Shown here one piece after another: positions 1 through 7,657 of a stretch of DNA of 26,074 bases (positions within the stretch are counted from its first letter, which is position 1; every line of letters starts with the position of its first letter). This stretch comes from an uncultured Mucilaginibacter sp. (lineage in GTDB: Bacteria > Bacteroidota > Bacteroidia > Sphingobacteriales > Sphingobacteriaceae): positions 1-26,074 of the forward strand of contig CAISKH010000033.1 in assembly GCA_903885865.1 (NCBI GenBank). The letters run 5' to 3'. The position numbers were made by a program, and so were the translations under genes. The notes under the pieces are model-generated. The model ran no database searches. It saw only the letters and a list, made by a program, of their open reading frames with translations, and was not told where the DNA came from.

Positions 1-1429
1 CAGAAGGAAAACCTGTTGACCCTAAATTGACATTGGTGCATAAAGATAGAACGCCTGATGCTGGCGTTCCTAAAATGGGTGCTATGAGTGTTGCGCCATT
101 ATTCAGAACCACGGACCCGGTGCCCGTGGTAGCTAATGAAGTGCCCCATGGCCCGCCTGTTCCGTTGGATACCGCCACGCCCGCACCGGGATATGCGGAT
201 ATACCTAAATTGGCAATGGTGATAGTGCCCGCCCCATTGGTGACGCTGATACCCGTACCGGCAGTTATGGTAGTTACGGTGTAATTAGTTCCATTGCCAA
301 CAGGTATAGCACCATTAACAGGGATAGTAACTGCACCTGTACCACCGTGGGCGGGAACTAATGTGCCAGCAAGGGTGATGGGGCCGGTGGTGGCGATATT
401 AGGCGTTAAGCCCGTAGTACCTGCTGAAAACGATGTAACGGGAGAACTGGCTACGGGGATAACCGGATTCAGGAACAGCCATTGACCACCGCTTGATGTG
501 CTATATACCATTTGGCAAATATAGCCCGCACCTGAAATATCCCCCGCATTGAGCGCTGCATTAGCCCATTTCTTGATTGTTTTAGCTCCTGTCGCTGTTG
601 AGCCAAGTGTGAGATTTAATGTAGGCGTAGTCGTGGCATTGGCATATGCCGCTTTGAAGGATACTTGCAAACCGTCTGTCAATGCCACCAGCGATGAAGG
701 GATGGTAACTGCAAGGGTATCCGCGCCGCCTGTAGCCACTGCATAGGTATAGTATTGCTGTTGTAGCTGACTGGCTGAAAAAGTCGGCGGATAAATGGTG
801 GCGGGATTATTCATCACAAATGAACCGGACGAACCAAAGGCCGTTGCAAAAACCAGTTCCATCGGATAGCCCGCAATGGGTATATCCCCGGCTATCAACG
901 CCAGATTATTACCCTTAATGATGGGATAGGATAGCGGCGCATTTGAACCTAGCGTTATGGTCAGTGTAGCTGCACCTGTGTTCACATATGCAGAATTAAG
1001 GATAAGCTTGAATCCATTAGGCAATTGCGTGAGCGTGGAGGGTACTGTAGTAGTTAAAGCATTGGCGGTGCCTGCCGCTGTCGAATAAGTCCATAGCCCA
1101 TCTTGAAGCTGATCAGGCTGAACGAATAATCCTTGCGTACCCGCTGTGGGGAAACAGCTTGCTGCGGTGCCTGCGATCCATGTAGTAGGTGAAGTGCCTT
1201 CTGCGCCGCGTACAGCGATAGTCAGTGTATCCCCAGAACGAGCCGTAACCCATACAACTTCATTCGCGCCGGAAGTAGGATTTGTAAGTGTCAGAATAAA
1301 ATACTGCCCAAAAGCGGGGCTTGGGAATAGGGAGCCTGTACCGGCTGCAAGAGTACAAGTAGTGGGGGTGGTTACTGCGATCGGATTTAATAGTGTTGTC
1401 GCTGCATTATTGGCAAATATTAAAATCAT
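1..1429 (-). CDS. Tail fibre protein, N-terminal 476 codons (runs off the left edge)
   Basis: An open frame reads leftward from an ATG at 1429 to the window edge without a stop, so the C-terminal part is missing. The start lies 8 bases after the stop of the upstream baseplate gene, with AGGTG as ribosome binding site. The first ~100 residues resemble the N-terminal domain of many phage tail fibres (FANNAATTL..., later AVRGAEGT...W). Two copies of a ~85-residue beta-rich unit follow (about residues 115-205 and 230-320), each with a P-S-x-L start and a GDI..AGY motif near the end. After residue ~355 come typical fibre phrases such as GGTGAVTIPVNGAIPVGNG and ILGTPASG. By position (after the baseplate genes) and content it should be the receptor-binding fibre. 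Receptor specificity would lie in the unseen C-terminus. Confidence 0.8.
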   Translation of the reverse strand, partial: MILIFANNAATTLLNPIAVTTPTTCTLAAGTGSLFPSPAFGQYFILTLTNPTSGANEVVWVTARSGDTLTIAVRGAEGTSPTTWIAGTAASCFPTAGTQGLFVQPDQLQDGLWTYSTAAGTANALTTTVPSTLTQLPNGFKLILNSAYVNTGAATLTITLGSNAPLSYPIIKGNNLALIAGDIPIAGYPMELVFATAFGSSGSFVMNNPATIYPPTFSASQLQQQYYTYAVATGGADTLAVTIPSSLVALTDGLQVSFKAAYANATTTPTLNLTLGSTATGAKTIKKWANAALNAGDISGAGYICQMVYSTSSGGQWLFLNPVIPVASSPVTSFSAGTTGLTPNIATTGPITLAGTLVPAHGGTGAVTIPVNGAIPVGNGTNYTVTTITAGTGISVTNGAGTITIANLGISAYPGAGVAVSNGTGGPWGTSLATTGTGSVVLNNGATLIAPILGTPASGVLSLCTNVNLGSTGFPS

Positions 1430-1437
1430 AGTAGCAC

Positions 1438-2292
1438 CTAATAAGTTACAGCCCAGTTATACTGAAATGGCAACTGCACAACTTGCGAGCTTACAAAAGA
1501 TTGCAAGGTGGCTGCCAGTGAGGTATCCATAGCCCCCGCTAATATCTGAATTGTTGCATTATACGAAGAAGGCGTCGGAAAAAGTATGCCTACTTGATAA
1601 GCATTAACCCCATCTATATCGGTCTGATATGGGTCAGTTCCATTTATTCCAGACAAAAAGCGCACTGTTCTTCTTTTCAGCCAATTGATGTTAAATTGGT
1701 ATCCGTCGCCTTTATAAAAATTCCAAGTTATTACCCGTTTATATATGTCGTCAGAGGCTAGTTCCACCACATTTGTTATAAACCCTTCCGTTGTCACTAC
1801 GCCGGGATTAGCCGCTAAAGCATAAGTAAAGGAATTAGTCCCGGTAGAAGTGAATACAAAATTGCCATTATACCCGCTCGGTTCCACACCTTGAATATTC
1901 CCTGAAGATAAACCCGTTAAATTATAGATTGAAGCAACGGTTACAGTTACAACGCCTGAACTCCAAGTCATTGAAACTATTGGTATTTGTGTACTTGTAA
2001 CAATTCCTTCGTTATAGGGAATCGTATCATAGATAGAAGTGTCATACACGCCTTTGCTAAGACTTGATGCCCCCGTAGTAATGTAAGGGCGCGGGATTCC
2101 ATAAAGACTATTGCCCACCCAATCCAGTAACACGCCGGTAATTGCCGATGAAGTATAAATTGGCAACTTGAGGCTATTAACCGCGTCTAAATAGCCTTGA
2201 GAGGTACTATTATAAGCCGTGAAAAACGCTTGTAAGTCGGGGTCTGAGCCATACTGTTGATAAAGATAGCTTGGCAGCGTAGTGGTTATCAT
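1438..2292 (-). CDS. Baseplate distal protein, DUF2612-like (gpI/gp48 position)
   Basis: A 284-residue protein starting with an ATGA overlap on the baseplate J gene. The opening LPSYLYQQYGSDPDLQAFF, then LKLPIYTSS and GVLLDWVGNSLYGIPRP, match my recollection of the DUF2612 family, which occupies the gpI/gp48 place in myovirus baseplates and links wedge to fibre. The C-terminal part (SDDIYKRVITWNFYKGDGYQ and on to NATIQILAG) is also family-like. Residues ~103-172 form an inserted beta-rich domain (SMTWSSGVVTVTV..., GYNGNFVFTSTGTNSFTYAL) that also occurs in baseplate J and the sheath. Family assignment is from motif memory only. The role as a baseplate component is well supported by position between J and the fibre. 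Confidence 0.7.
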   Translation of the reverse strand: MITTTLPSYLYQQYGSDPDLQAFFTAYNSTSQGYLDAVNSLKLPIYTSSAITGVLLDWVGNSLYGIPRPYITTGASSLSKGVYDTSIYDTIPYNEGIVTSTQIPIVSMTWSSGVVTVTVASIYNLTGLSSGNIQGVEPSGYNGNFVFTSTGTNSFTYALAANPGVVTTEGFITNVVELASDDIYKRVITWNFYKGDGYQFNINWLKRRTVRFLSGINGTDPYQTDIDGVNAYQVGILFPTPSSYNATIQILAGAMDTSLAATLQSFVSSQVVQLPFQYNWAVTY

Positions 2293-4172
2293 GCCTGTGT
2301 AACCGTTATATTAGATGAATTGGTTACAAAATAGGATTGTGGATCGCCATAATATAACCCCGTAGTTACGGCAGGAGCCACGGTCACACCATTAATGACT
2401 ACCGTGAAATTGATTTCAGATATGAACTGAATAGGCACTAATGTGGCTATGGATTGCTGGAATATGGCCTGCATTTCATACTGGTTAATCGGCTGCCCAA
2501 CCGTTATCCCGTTAATATAGTTGGATATTGCAACACTGGCGGCTGTAGCTACTGAAATGGGCGATACATAATTGGTCGCAATCGTATTCCACAGAATTGT
2601 TATATTTACTAATTGCGAAAGCGGATTGATAAACGACACATTATAAGTGTTGGGGTAGTTATTAATGGATACCGTAACATTCCGCAGATTAGGCGTCACT
2701 ATGCCATTACCCGTATAAGCCGCAAGGCTGGTGCTATCAAAAGGCGTATAGCCCAATACTGTAACCGCGCCGGGATTGGTTGCCAATGGATAACTGAATG
2801 AATTGGCGGATATGTAAGTGAAAGTCACGCCTGACACATTGTATCCCGATGGCGTTACACCATAGATAGACCCTGTAACTGTTCCACTTGTCAGCCCCAT
2901 AGGTGTAGCCGTAACCACTGTTACGACACTTGCCGCCCAAGTGAGCGATACAATTTCCACATTAAGGCTAAAACTATTAATGCTGTTCACTACAGCCACA
3001 TAAGGAACTTCTGTGGATACAGCGCCTTTAATGGTTACAGCGCCGGGATTAGAAGCCAAAGGATAAGTGAAAGTGCTGGTGCCCGTTGAAGTAATGGTAA
3101 AGGTGCCATTATATCCATTAGGTGTAACACCTGAGATTAAACCTAAAATTTTTGCGCCTGATGCAACGCCATGCGGCGTAGCAGTAGTTACGGTAACAAC
3201 GCTTGACGCCCAAGTCATCGTACTTATGACAATGCCCGCTGTGCTGTTGATGCTGGTCAACCCCGTAGCCCCGCTAATATAAATCACTTGCCCTGTTGTA
3301 AAGCCATGTGTCAAATTGGTGGTTACAACAGCGGGATAGGCATTGGTGAGTGTGGAAGCTGAAAGAGTGGAGCCTATGACATTGGATATGTCAAACAAGC
3401 CAGTAAATATGGCATTAGCGATCTGATAAGGATCGCCGCCTCCGCCGCACATGACTTGCCAGTTAGTGCCGGATTGGGAGATAGCCACAAGATTATCCTG
3501 CACTCCCGACACATTCTGAAGCTGTGTTTTCAAGAATGACGGCATTCCTTGAGCTACGGCTTGGCCTGCTTGGATGACTTGAGCCTGATAGCTTTGTATT
3601 GTCTGTGCTGTGGCCCCTGCTGTGCCCGGTGTGAGGTTAGAACAGGAGAGGTTAATGCCGCCCGGTACAGAGGTAATAATCGTCGTTACGGTGCCTTCTG
3701 GTACTGCCCAAGAACCGGCTTTTGTGGCGAGGCAGAATAATGCCGAACTTTGACCGCCCGAGCCTATAATACCGCCGTCCTGCACAACGTATTGATAGAT
3801 ACCGTCCGATACTACAAAACCTATGGGAATTACAAACCCCGGTGTTCCCGTAGGATTAAGCAGAGTGATGGTGGAAAAGGTTACATAAACCGAAGTATTG
3901 GCTCCGATACCTTGGGTGACCCCATAAACAGCCCCTAATTGATAAAGGATAAATGCGTTAGCCGTATAGGGGCTAATGGAATTAATCAAGTCCACATAGG
4001 CTTGATCTATAACCACTACTGCGCCTGCCGCGGTTGAGGCCATATCTTCAACCAAGGAGCCGGGGAGATTAGCGGTTAAACCCGGTGACAAGGCTGTTGC
4101 CGCCGCAACTTCGGCATTTAGTAAATCTTGAGGGCTGCTAGGAACCGCGCCAGCACTGGTTAATGTCGCCAT
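2289..4172 (-). CDS. Baseplate J-like wedge protein with inserted beta domains
   Basis: A 627-residue protein of the gpJ / Mu gp47 / T4 gp6 group. The N-terminus (SPQDLLNAEVAAATALSPG, LPGSLVEDMASTAAGAVVVID, NAFILYQLGAVYGV) is typical of baseplate J: a helical region listing the first contacts, then TSVYVTFS beginning the beta domain. The C-terminus (VSINNYPNTYNVSFINP, then ATAASVAISNYINGITVGQP and INQYEMQAIFQ) is the usual J tail. In the middle the protein is expanded: residues ~270-315 contain an AVVTTNLTHGFTTGQVIYISGATG unit, and ~316-388 and ~404-478 contain two copies of the TWASSVVTV...GVTPNGYNGTFTITSTG domain. These insertions explain why it is longer than a usual J protein. It assembles the baseplate wedge ring around the hub and controls the trigger for contraction. 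Confidence 0.88.
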   Translation of the reverse strand: MATLTSAGAVPSSPQDLLNAEVAAATALSPGLTANLPGSLVEDMASTAAGAVVVIDQAYVDLINSISPYTANAFILYQLGAVYGVTQGIGANTSVYVTFSTITLLNPTGTPGFVIPIGFVVSDGIYQYVVQDGGIIGSGGQSSALFCLATKAGSWAVPEGTVTTIITSVPGGINLSCSNLTPGTAGATAQTIQSYQAQVIQAGQAVAQGMPSFLKTQLQNVSGVQDNLVAISQSGTNWQVMCGGGGDPYQIANAIFTGLFDISNVIGSTLSASTLTNAYPAVVTTNLTHGFTTGQVIYISGATGLTSINSTAGIVISTMTWASSVVTVTTATPHGVASGAKILGLISGVTPNGYNGTFTITSTGTSTFTYPLASNPGAVTIKGAVSTEVPYVAVVNSINSFSLNVEIVSLTWAASVVTVVTATPMGLTSGTVTGSIYGVTPSGYNVSGVTFTYISANSFSYPLATNPGAVTVLGYTPFDSTSLAAYTGNGIVTPNLRNVTVSINNYPNTYNVSFINPLSQLVNITILWNTIATNYVSPISVATAASVAISNYINGITVGQPINQYEMQAIFQQSIATLVPIQFISEINFTVVINGVTVAPAVTTGLYYGDPQSYFVTNSSNITVTQA

Positions 4173-4180
4173 GATATTCC

Positions 4181-4843
4181 TTATGTAGCTACTACTGTTT
4201 GAATTTTAACCCCATTTTTGAATGTGGCATAGACATTATAAGTAGGTTGGGTAGCGTTTTGTTGCCTGATTATGGTCAGGCTGGCAAAATATGGCGCATA
4301 TTGGGCCTGAGTTTGATTAAGGGCTACATCTGGGGCTACTTGAGTCATTACCGATTCTTGCCCCGGAATACCGTAATTTCCATAGAAAGGACTCTCGCCT
4401 GTGGTCAATCGTAAAGTTTGAACAAGGGTGGCAAGCCAGATATAACCCACATCTACAATAACCGTTTCGCCTTGAGATAGACCCCAAGTATTAAAGAAGG
4501 ATTGAGAGCCGCCTATTTGCTGCGCGATATTGGTAAGCAATGGGGCTACTGCAAGCGTTACGTTTTGCGTTATGTCCGTCCAGATATTAGAGAGCAGATT
4601 ATTGTTCGCATCAAATATCTGATCGTTTATCAGCACATCGTTTTGGGCGACATTCACAACGCCGCCATTAGGGGTCGTATCAGTAAAGGCAGTAATGGCG
4701 GTGTATAAAGTGCTGGTAATAAAGGATTTCGCCCCCGATACACTATTGATCGTAGTCGTAAGAGGATTTGAGGGGCCGGTGACAATGGCTTCAGTGAGCA
4801 ATGTCCATTCACCAGTTGCAGAATCTTTACCGTAAGTTCTCAT
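4181..4843 (-). CDS. Putative baseplate wedge protein at the gpW/gp25 position
   Basis: A 220-residue protein between spike and J, where gpW/gp25-type or Mu gp46-type proteins sit. The C-terminal third carries gp25-like phrases: TGESPFYGNYGIPGQESV, then ALNQTQAQYAPYFASLTI and a closing YNVYATFKNG. The N-terminal ~110 residues are not recognised and resemble no usual gpW start. A clear ribosome binding site (AGGAAAAGTT before the ATG) supports the start at 4843. In such baseplates this protein joins wedge and sheath and seeds sheath polymerisation. The role is inferred from gene order plus the weak C-terminal match. Confidence 0.6.
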   Translation of the reverse strand: MRTYGKDSATGEWTLLTEAIVTGPSNPLTTTINSVSGAKSFITSTLYTAITAFTDTTPNGGVVNVAQNDVLINDQIFDANNNLLSNIWTDITQNVTLAVAPLLTNIAQQIGGSQSFFNTWGLSQGETVIVDVGYIWLATLVQTLRLTTGESPFYGNYGIPGQESVMTQVAPDVALNQTQAQYAPYFASLTIIRQQNATQPTYNVYATFKNGVKIQTVVAT

Positions 4844-4857
4844 AACTTTTCCTATGT

Positions 4858-5772
4858 TTATGGTATAGGAGGTACTGGTGGTAAATCTATATTACAACTA
4901 GTAAATTTGCTTGCGGCATTTGCAATTGCAGATAATAACTCTATAGTTTGAGCATAAGTTTCACTTAGTTGTGTTTGATAATTTACAGAAGGTTGTAATT
5001 GAGGTGCTAAATAATCGTTAATATAATTAGTTATCCAAGTTATTACCGCTGTTGGAGTAGTTGGTGCTGTTAAAAGAGCCAATGCAGGAGCTAAAGATGC
5101 CTGTTGTTCTTCAATAGCAGTTTGTTGATTTACTAAAGATTCTATATAGTCGGTTGCGGCTTTTTGTAACTGGTCACAAGAAGTGCAACTATTAATATCA
5201 TCAATTATAGATTGAAAATAAGAATTATTAATATAATCTGTAGATGAGGGCGTTTCAGGGCAAATATTAGTAACAATCCCATTTTGAATTGTTATTATTT
5301 GACCAGTAGCTGTTGTAATTGACCCTGTAGCACCGCCAGTTGTGGAAGTTATATTTCCATCAACATGAAGATTTGTAGTTATGTTTACACCGGGAAAAGA
5401 TGTTGTCCATTTTGCATTACTAACTGGCAAAAATACTAATGCCCCAAGATTACTTGGCGTTACTAATGGCGCAAGCCCGGAGCCTAGCCCTGAAATTCCA
5501 CCGAGGCGTACATCAGCAGATATACAGATACCAAAGTCGCCTACCTGTATGGGGACGCGAATATATATGCTCCCAATAACAGGGCAAGTTACTGGTGGAA
5601 AAGAATCCGTACTTTCAACGGCAATATCAAAATTTACCGTTACTATTGCGCCATTAACTTCAGTTACATGGCAAGGATAAATCTGTCCTAACCCTTGTTG
5701 ATGGGCTTCCATCTTCTGTTGCACGAAGCTTTGCAATGAAGCGGCAAACGGTATTTTTTGTGCTTGGCTCAT
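4858..5772 (-). CDS. Baseplate central spike protein, Gp138/gp45-like
   Basis: A 304-residue protein placed after the hub and before the wedge, as in Mu-like and Gp138-type tails. Residues ~28-110 resemble the N-terminal OB-fold of membrane-piercing spikes: GQIYPCHVTEVNGAIVTVNF, then CPVIGSIYIRVPIQVGDFGI and SADVRLGG. A beta-rich segment follows (NITTNLHVDGNITSTTGGATG), as in spike beta-helices. The C-terminal ~130 residues are unusual for a spike: mostly predicted helix (SYFQSIIDDINSC, CDQLQKAATDYIESLV), with a CTSC motif and a proline-rich end (LPPVPPIP). The gene is strikingly AT-rich compared with the terminase region. The hub gene ends 3 bases upstream. Confidence 0.72.
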   Translation of the reverse strand: MSQAQKIPFAASLQSFVQQKMEAHQQGLGQIYPCHVTEVNGAIVTVNFDIAVESTDSFPPVTCPVIGSIYIRVPIQVGDFGICISADVRLGGISGLGSGLAPLVTPSNLGALVFLPVSNAKWTTSFPGVNITTNLHVDGNITSTTGGATGSITTATGQIITIQNGIVTNICPETPSSTDYINNSYFQSIIDDINSCTSCDQLQKAATDYIESLVNQQTAIEEQQASLAPALALLTAPTTPTAVITWITNYINDYLAPQLQPSVNYQTQLSETYAQTIELLSAIANAASKFTSCNIDLPPVPPIP

Positions 5773-5775
5773 AGT

Positions 5776-6780
5776 TTATGCGTTCAAAAATACGGCATTA
5801 ACAACAGTTACCCAATCATTTCCACTAGCTTGTCGGCTACTACCTAAATGATGAATCTGCTTTATATTGAACGTACCCTGAAATGAAATGTTATTTCGCA
5901 GTTGCGGATAAGTGCTTGCGGCTACATTTACAACTGGCGATGTTAAAGGGAAAGTAATGTTATCTCCTATATTCAAATCCGAGCGCATTACTAACTTGGC
6001 TTGAATAGTGTATAAATCAATCCAAGTTAAATTACCGATAATATCAGTGTAATTGATTACCGTTGTTTTTTCTGGAGGGACTGTACCATCAGATAAAACA
6101 AAACCAAAAGGCGAAGGTGATATAAACACTCCAAAATAATCAGGCTGATTAAGTATTTGTTGGCTTTGTTTATTCACATAATCACTAAATTGATATAGCC
6201 CATCATATTTACCGGCTTGTGATTCTGTGAAAACAAGATTTGGGTTAAGAGAGCCTTCAGGCGAAGCTATTGGAATAGTTGGGTAGGCATTTCCCAAAGT
6301 AGTTCTTATCGCATCTTCCATTGTTTGATCTTTCGCCCAATTCCATGAAAGATTGACATTGATATTGGGGTTAAATGTTGCTGAAGTAACTATCAAATCC
6401 AATGTAACTAAATTGCCTTGCCAATTACCAAAGGCTTGAAGAATAGACCCATTAATAATCTGTCCTTTTTGGCTGGCATTTGCAAAGGGAAGCCCTTTCG
6501 ACATTCCAACGGATATTTGTATAGAAGCCAGCGTTGGGGGGTTCTGCGAATAATCTGGGTTTAGATTAGTGGCCTGTGATAAGTCAAAGAAATCTACGCC
6601 ATAAATTTTTAATGCACCTGATTGTGTCGGTTGATGAAACGGCGATTGGTAAATATCTAAATCTACCCGCAATGCCCCCGAATTTTCAAACACGCCATTC
6701 ATAGTGCTATAAATTAACGCAGGAGGAGTATTGCCTTTGGCATCAGGAACAGGAGTAATAACTATTTCGTAATAACGCAT
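5776..6780 (-). CDS. Baseplate hub protein (gpD/gp44-like)
   Basis: A 334-residue protein whose start overlaps the plug gene stop (TAATG). It begins MRYYEIVITPV and keeps a beta-rich layout with VDLDIYQSPFHQPTQSGALKIYGVD, ASIQISVGMSKGLP, then a middle segment with helices (NWAKDQTMEDAIRTTLG) and a C-terminal beta domain (TWIDLYTIQAKLVMRSDLNIGD, FQGTFNIKQIHHLGSSRQ). This ordering (beta domain, small helical linker, TIxAKLVMR-type strand, HxG segment near the end) fits hub proteins that form the trimeric adaptor between tube and spike. Position between plug and spike supports this. No enzymatic motif is seen. Like its neighbours it is AT-rich. Confidence 0.65.
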   Translation of the reverse strand: MRYYEIVITPVPDAKGNTPPALIYSTMNGVFENSGALRVDLDIYQSPFHQPTQSGALKIYGVDFFDLSQATNLNPDYSQNPPTLASIQISVGMSKGLPFANASQKGQIINGSILQAFGNWQGNLVTLDLIVTSATFNPNINVNLSWNWAKDQTMEDAIRTTLGNAYPTIPIASPEGSLNPNLVFTESQAGKYDGLYQFSDYVNKQSQQILNQPDYFGVFISPSPFGFVLSDGTVPPEKTTVINYTDIIGNLTWIDLYTIQAKLVMRSDLNIGDNITFPLTSPVVNVAASTYPQLRNNISFQGTFNIKQIHHLGSSRQASGNDWVTVVNAVFLNA

Positions 6781-7049
6781 TATGGGGTAATCTCAAAATT
6801 CCCACTACTTGCGCGATAAACAAGAGTAGACGTTCTGAAATAACCAAATACTAAATTGATATTGTAGTTATCAGGAGAAGCAACTATAGGCCGATTAACA
6901 ATTAAAGTCCGAGAAGAATTATATATGCTGATATAATATGCTTCGCGGTAAATATTCCATGTACAGATAGCAATATAGGTTATACCATCTAGTACAGGAC
7001 TGAATTGAAAATTCGCATTGGGTGATGGGTTAAATGCTATAAGAGTCAT
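6780..7049 (-). CDS. Baseplate plug protein (small beta protein)
   Basis: An 89-residue protein. I place the start at 7049, where ATG overlaps the upstream stop as ATGA; an in-frame ATG four codons earlier lies within the upstream gene and is less likely. The sequence (FNPSPNANFQFSPVLDGITYIAICTWN, YYISIYNSS, VNRPIVASPDNYN, FGYFRTSTLVYR) follows the pattern of the small 'phage baseplate plug' family found in cyanophage Pam3-type tails: a beta-barrel with a W-N pair, then a D/N-IY strand, then R-P-I-V. Such proteins close the tube lumen near the hub. It is flanked by the tail tube-proximal protein and hub, as expected. Assignment rests on motif memory and gene order. Confidence 0.68.
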   Translation of the reverse strand: MTLIAFNPSPNANFQFSPVLDGITYIAICTWNIYREAYYISIYNSSRTLIVNRPIVASPDNYNINLVFGYFRTSTLVYRASSGNFEITP

Positions 7050-7657
7050 TGCCCACTCCAACTAGCGCCTAAAGTAGTGAATGTTGGAAGCCCTTGAGTA
7101 ATACTATTCATAACGCCGCCTAAAACCGATGAAGCCTGACTTTCGGAAATCAAAGGTTGTACAAAATCCCATTGGTACATGAGTTGTACTTGCTTATCGC
7201 TAGGGCTGCTTACGTCCCTGAGATTAGTCAATAAACAGTTTGTATATGTATATGCCGGGGTAATCACCGTGAAAGTACCACCGGATATAATATGGGTATT
7301 TATTTGTGTTTGTAACGCGGTCATAATCGCTTGTTTCAAGATATATCCACCTTCAGTCTGTGCAGGGCACACCATTAACAAACTGATCTTCAAAGGCTGT
7401 TGAACAACTGCATTAGCCGCTACTTGAAGGCTGGCAAATGGATATTCTGCTACTTGAAAATCCGCCAATGTACTTCCGGGTAACGGTTTGTAGTGTGCAA
7501 AAAATTCTCCGTTTTCAATCCCCGGGATATCAAACATTTCCGTCAACACCGTGATAGGCAATAATTGACCGGGTATAAATTGCGCTGATCCACCTTGTAA
7601 AATAATAGGCGATATTTCATAGGCTAATTGAAAAGTAGAAAACCCTAACGAACTCAT
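7046..7657 (-). CDS. Tail/baseplate protein next to the tape measure
   Basis: A 203-residue protein whose start overlaps the tape measure stop (TAATG) and whose stop overlaps the plug start (ATGA), so it is translationally coupled on both sides. It is not an enzyme by eye. Features: an N-terminal beta segment (FQLAYEISPIILQGGSAQFIPG), ITVLTEMFDIPG, a central helix (GYILKQAIMTALQTQINT), and a C-terminal segment TYTNCLLTNLRDVSSPSDKQ followed by QLMYQWDFVQPLI, which I recall from tail proteins in contractile-tail phages. The position between tape measure and plug/hub suggests a hub ring or tube initiator component. I cannot name a family with confidence. Confidence 0.55.
   Translation of the reverse strand: MSSLGFSTFQLAYEISPIILQGGSAQFIPGQLLPITVLTEMFDIPGIENGEFFAHYKPLPGSTLADFQVAEYPFASLQVAANAVVQQPLKISLLMVCPAQTEGGYILKQAIMTALQTQINTHIISGGTFTVITPAYTYTNCLLTNLRDVSSPSDKQVQLMYQWDFVQPLISESQASSVLGGVMNSITQGLPTFTTLGASWSGQ

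Noticed and set aside
1146..1532. Rightward frames in the first 1.5 kb
   Set aside because: They are antisense to the tail fibre, whose leftward frame is open to the edge and reads as typical fibre sequence.
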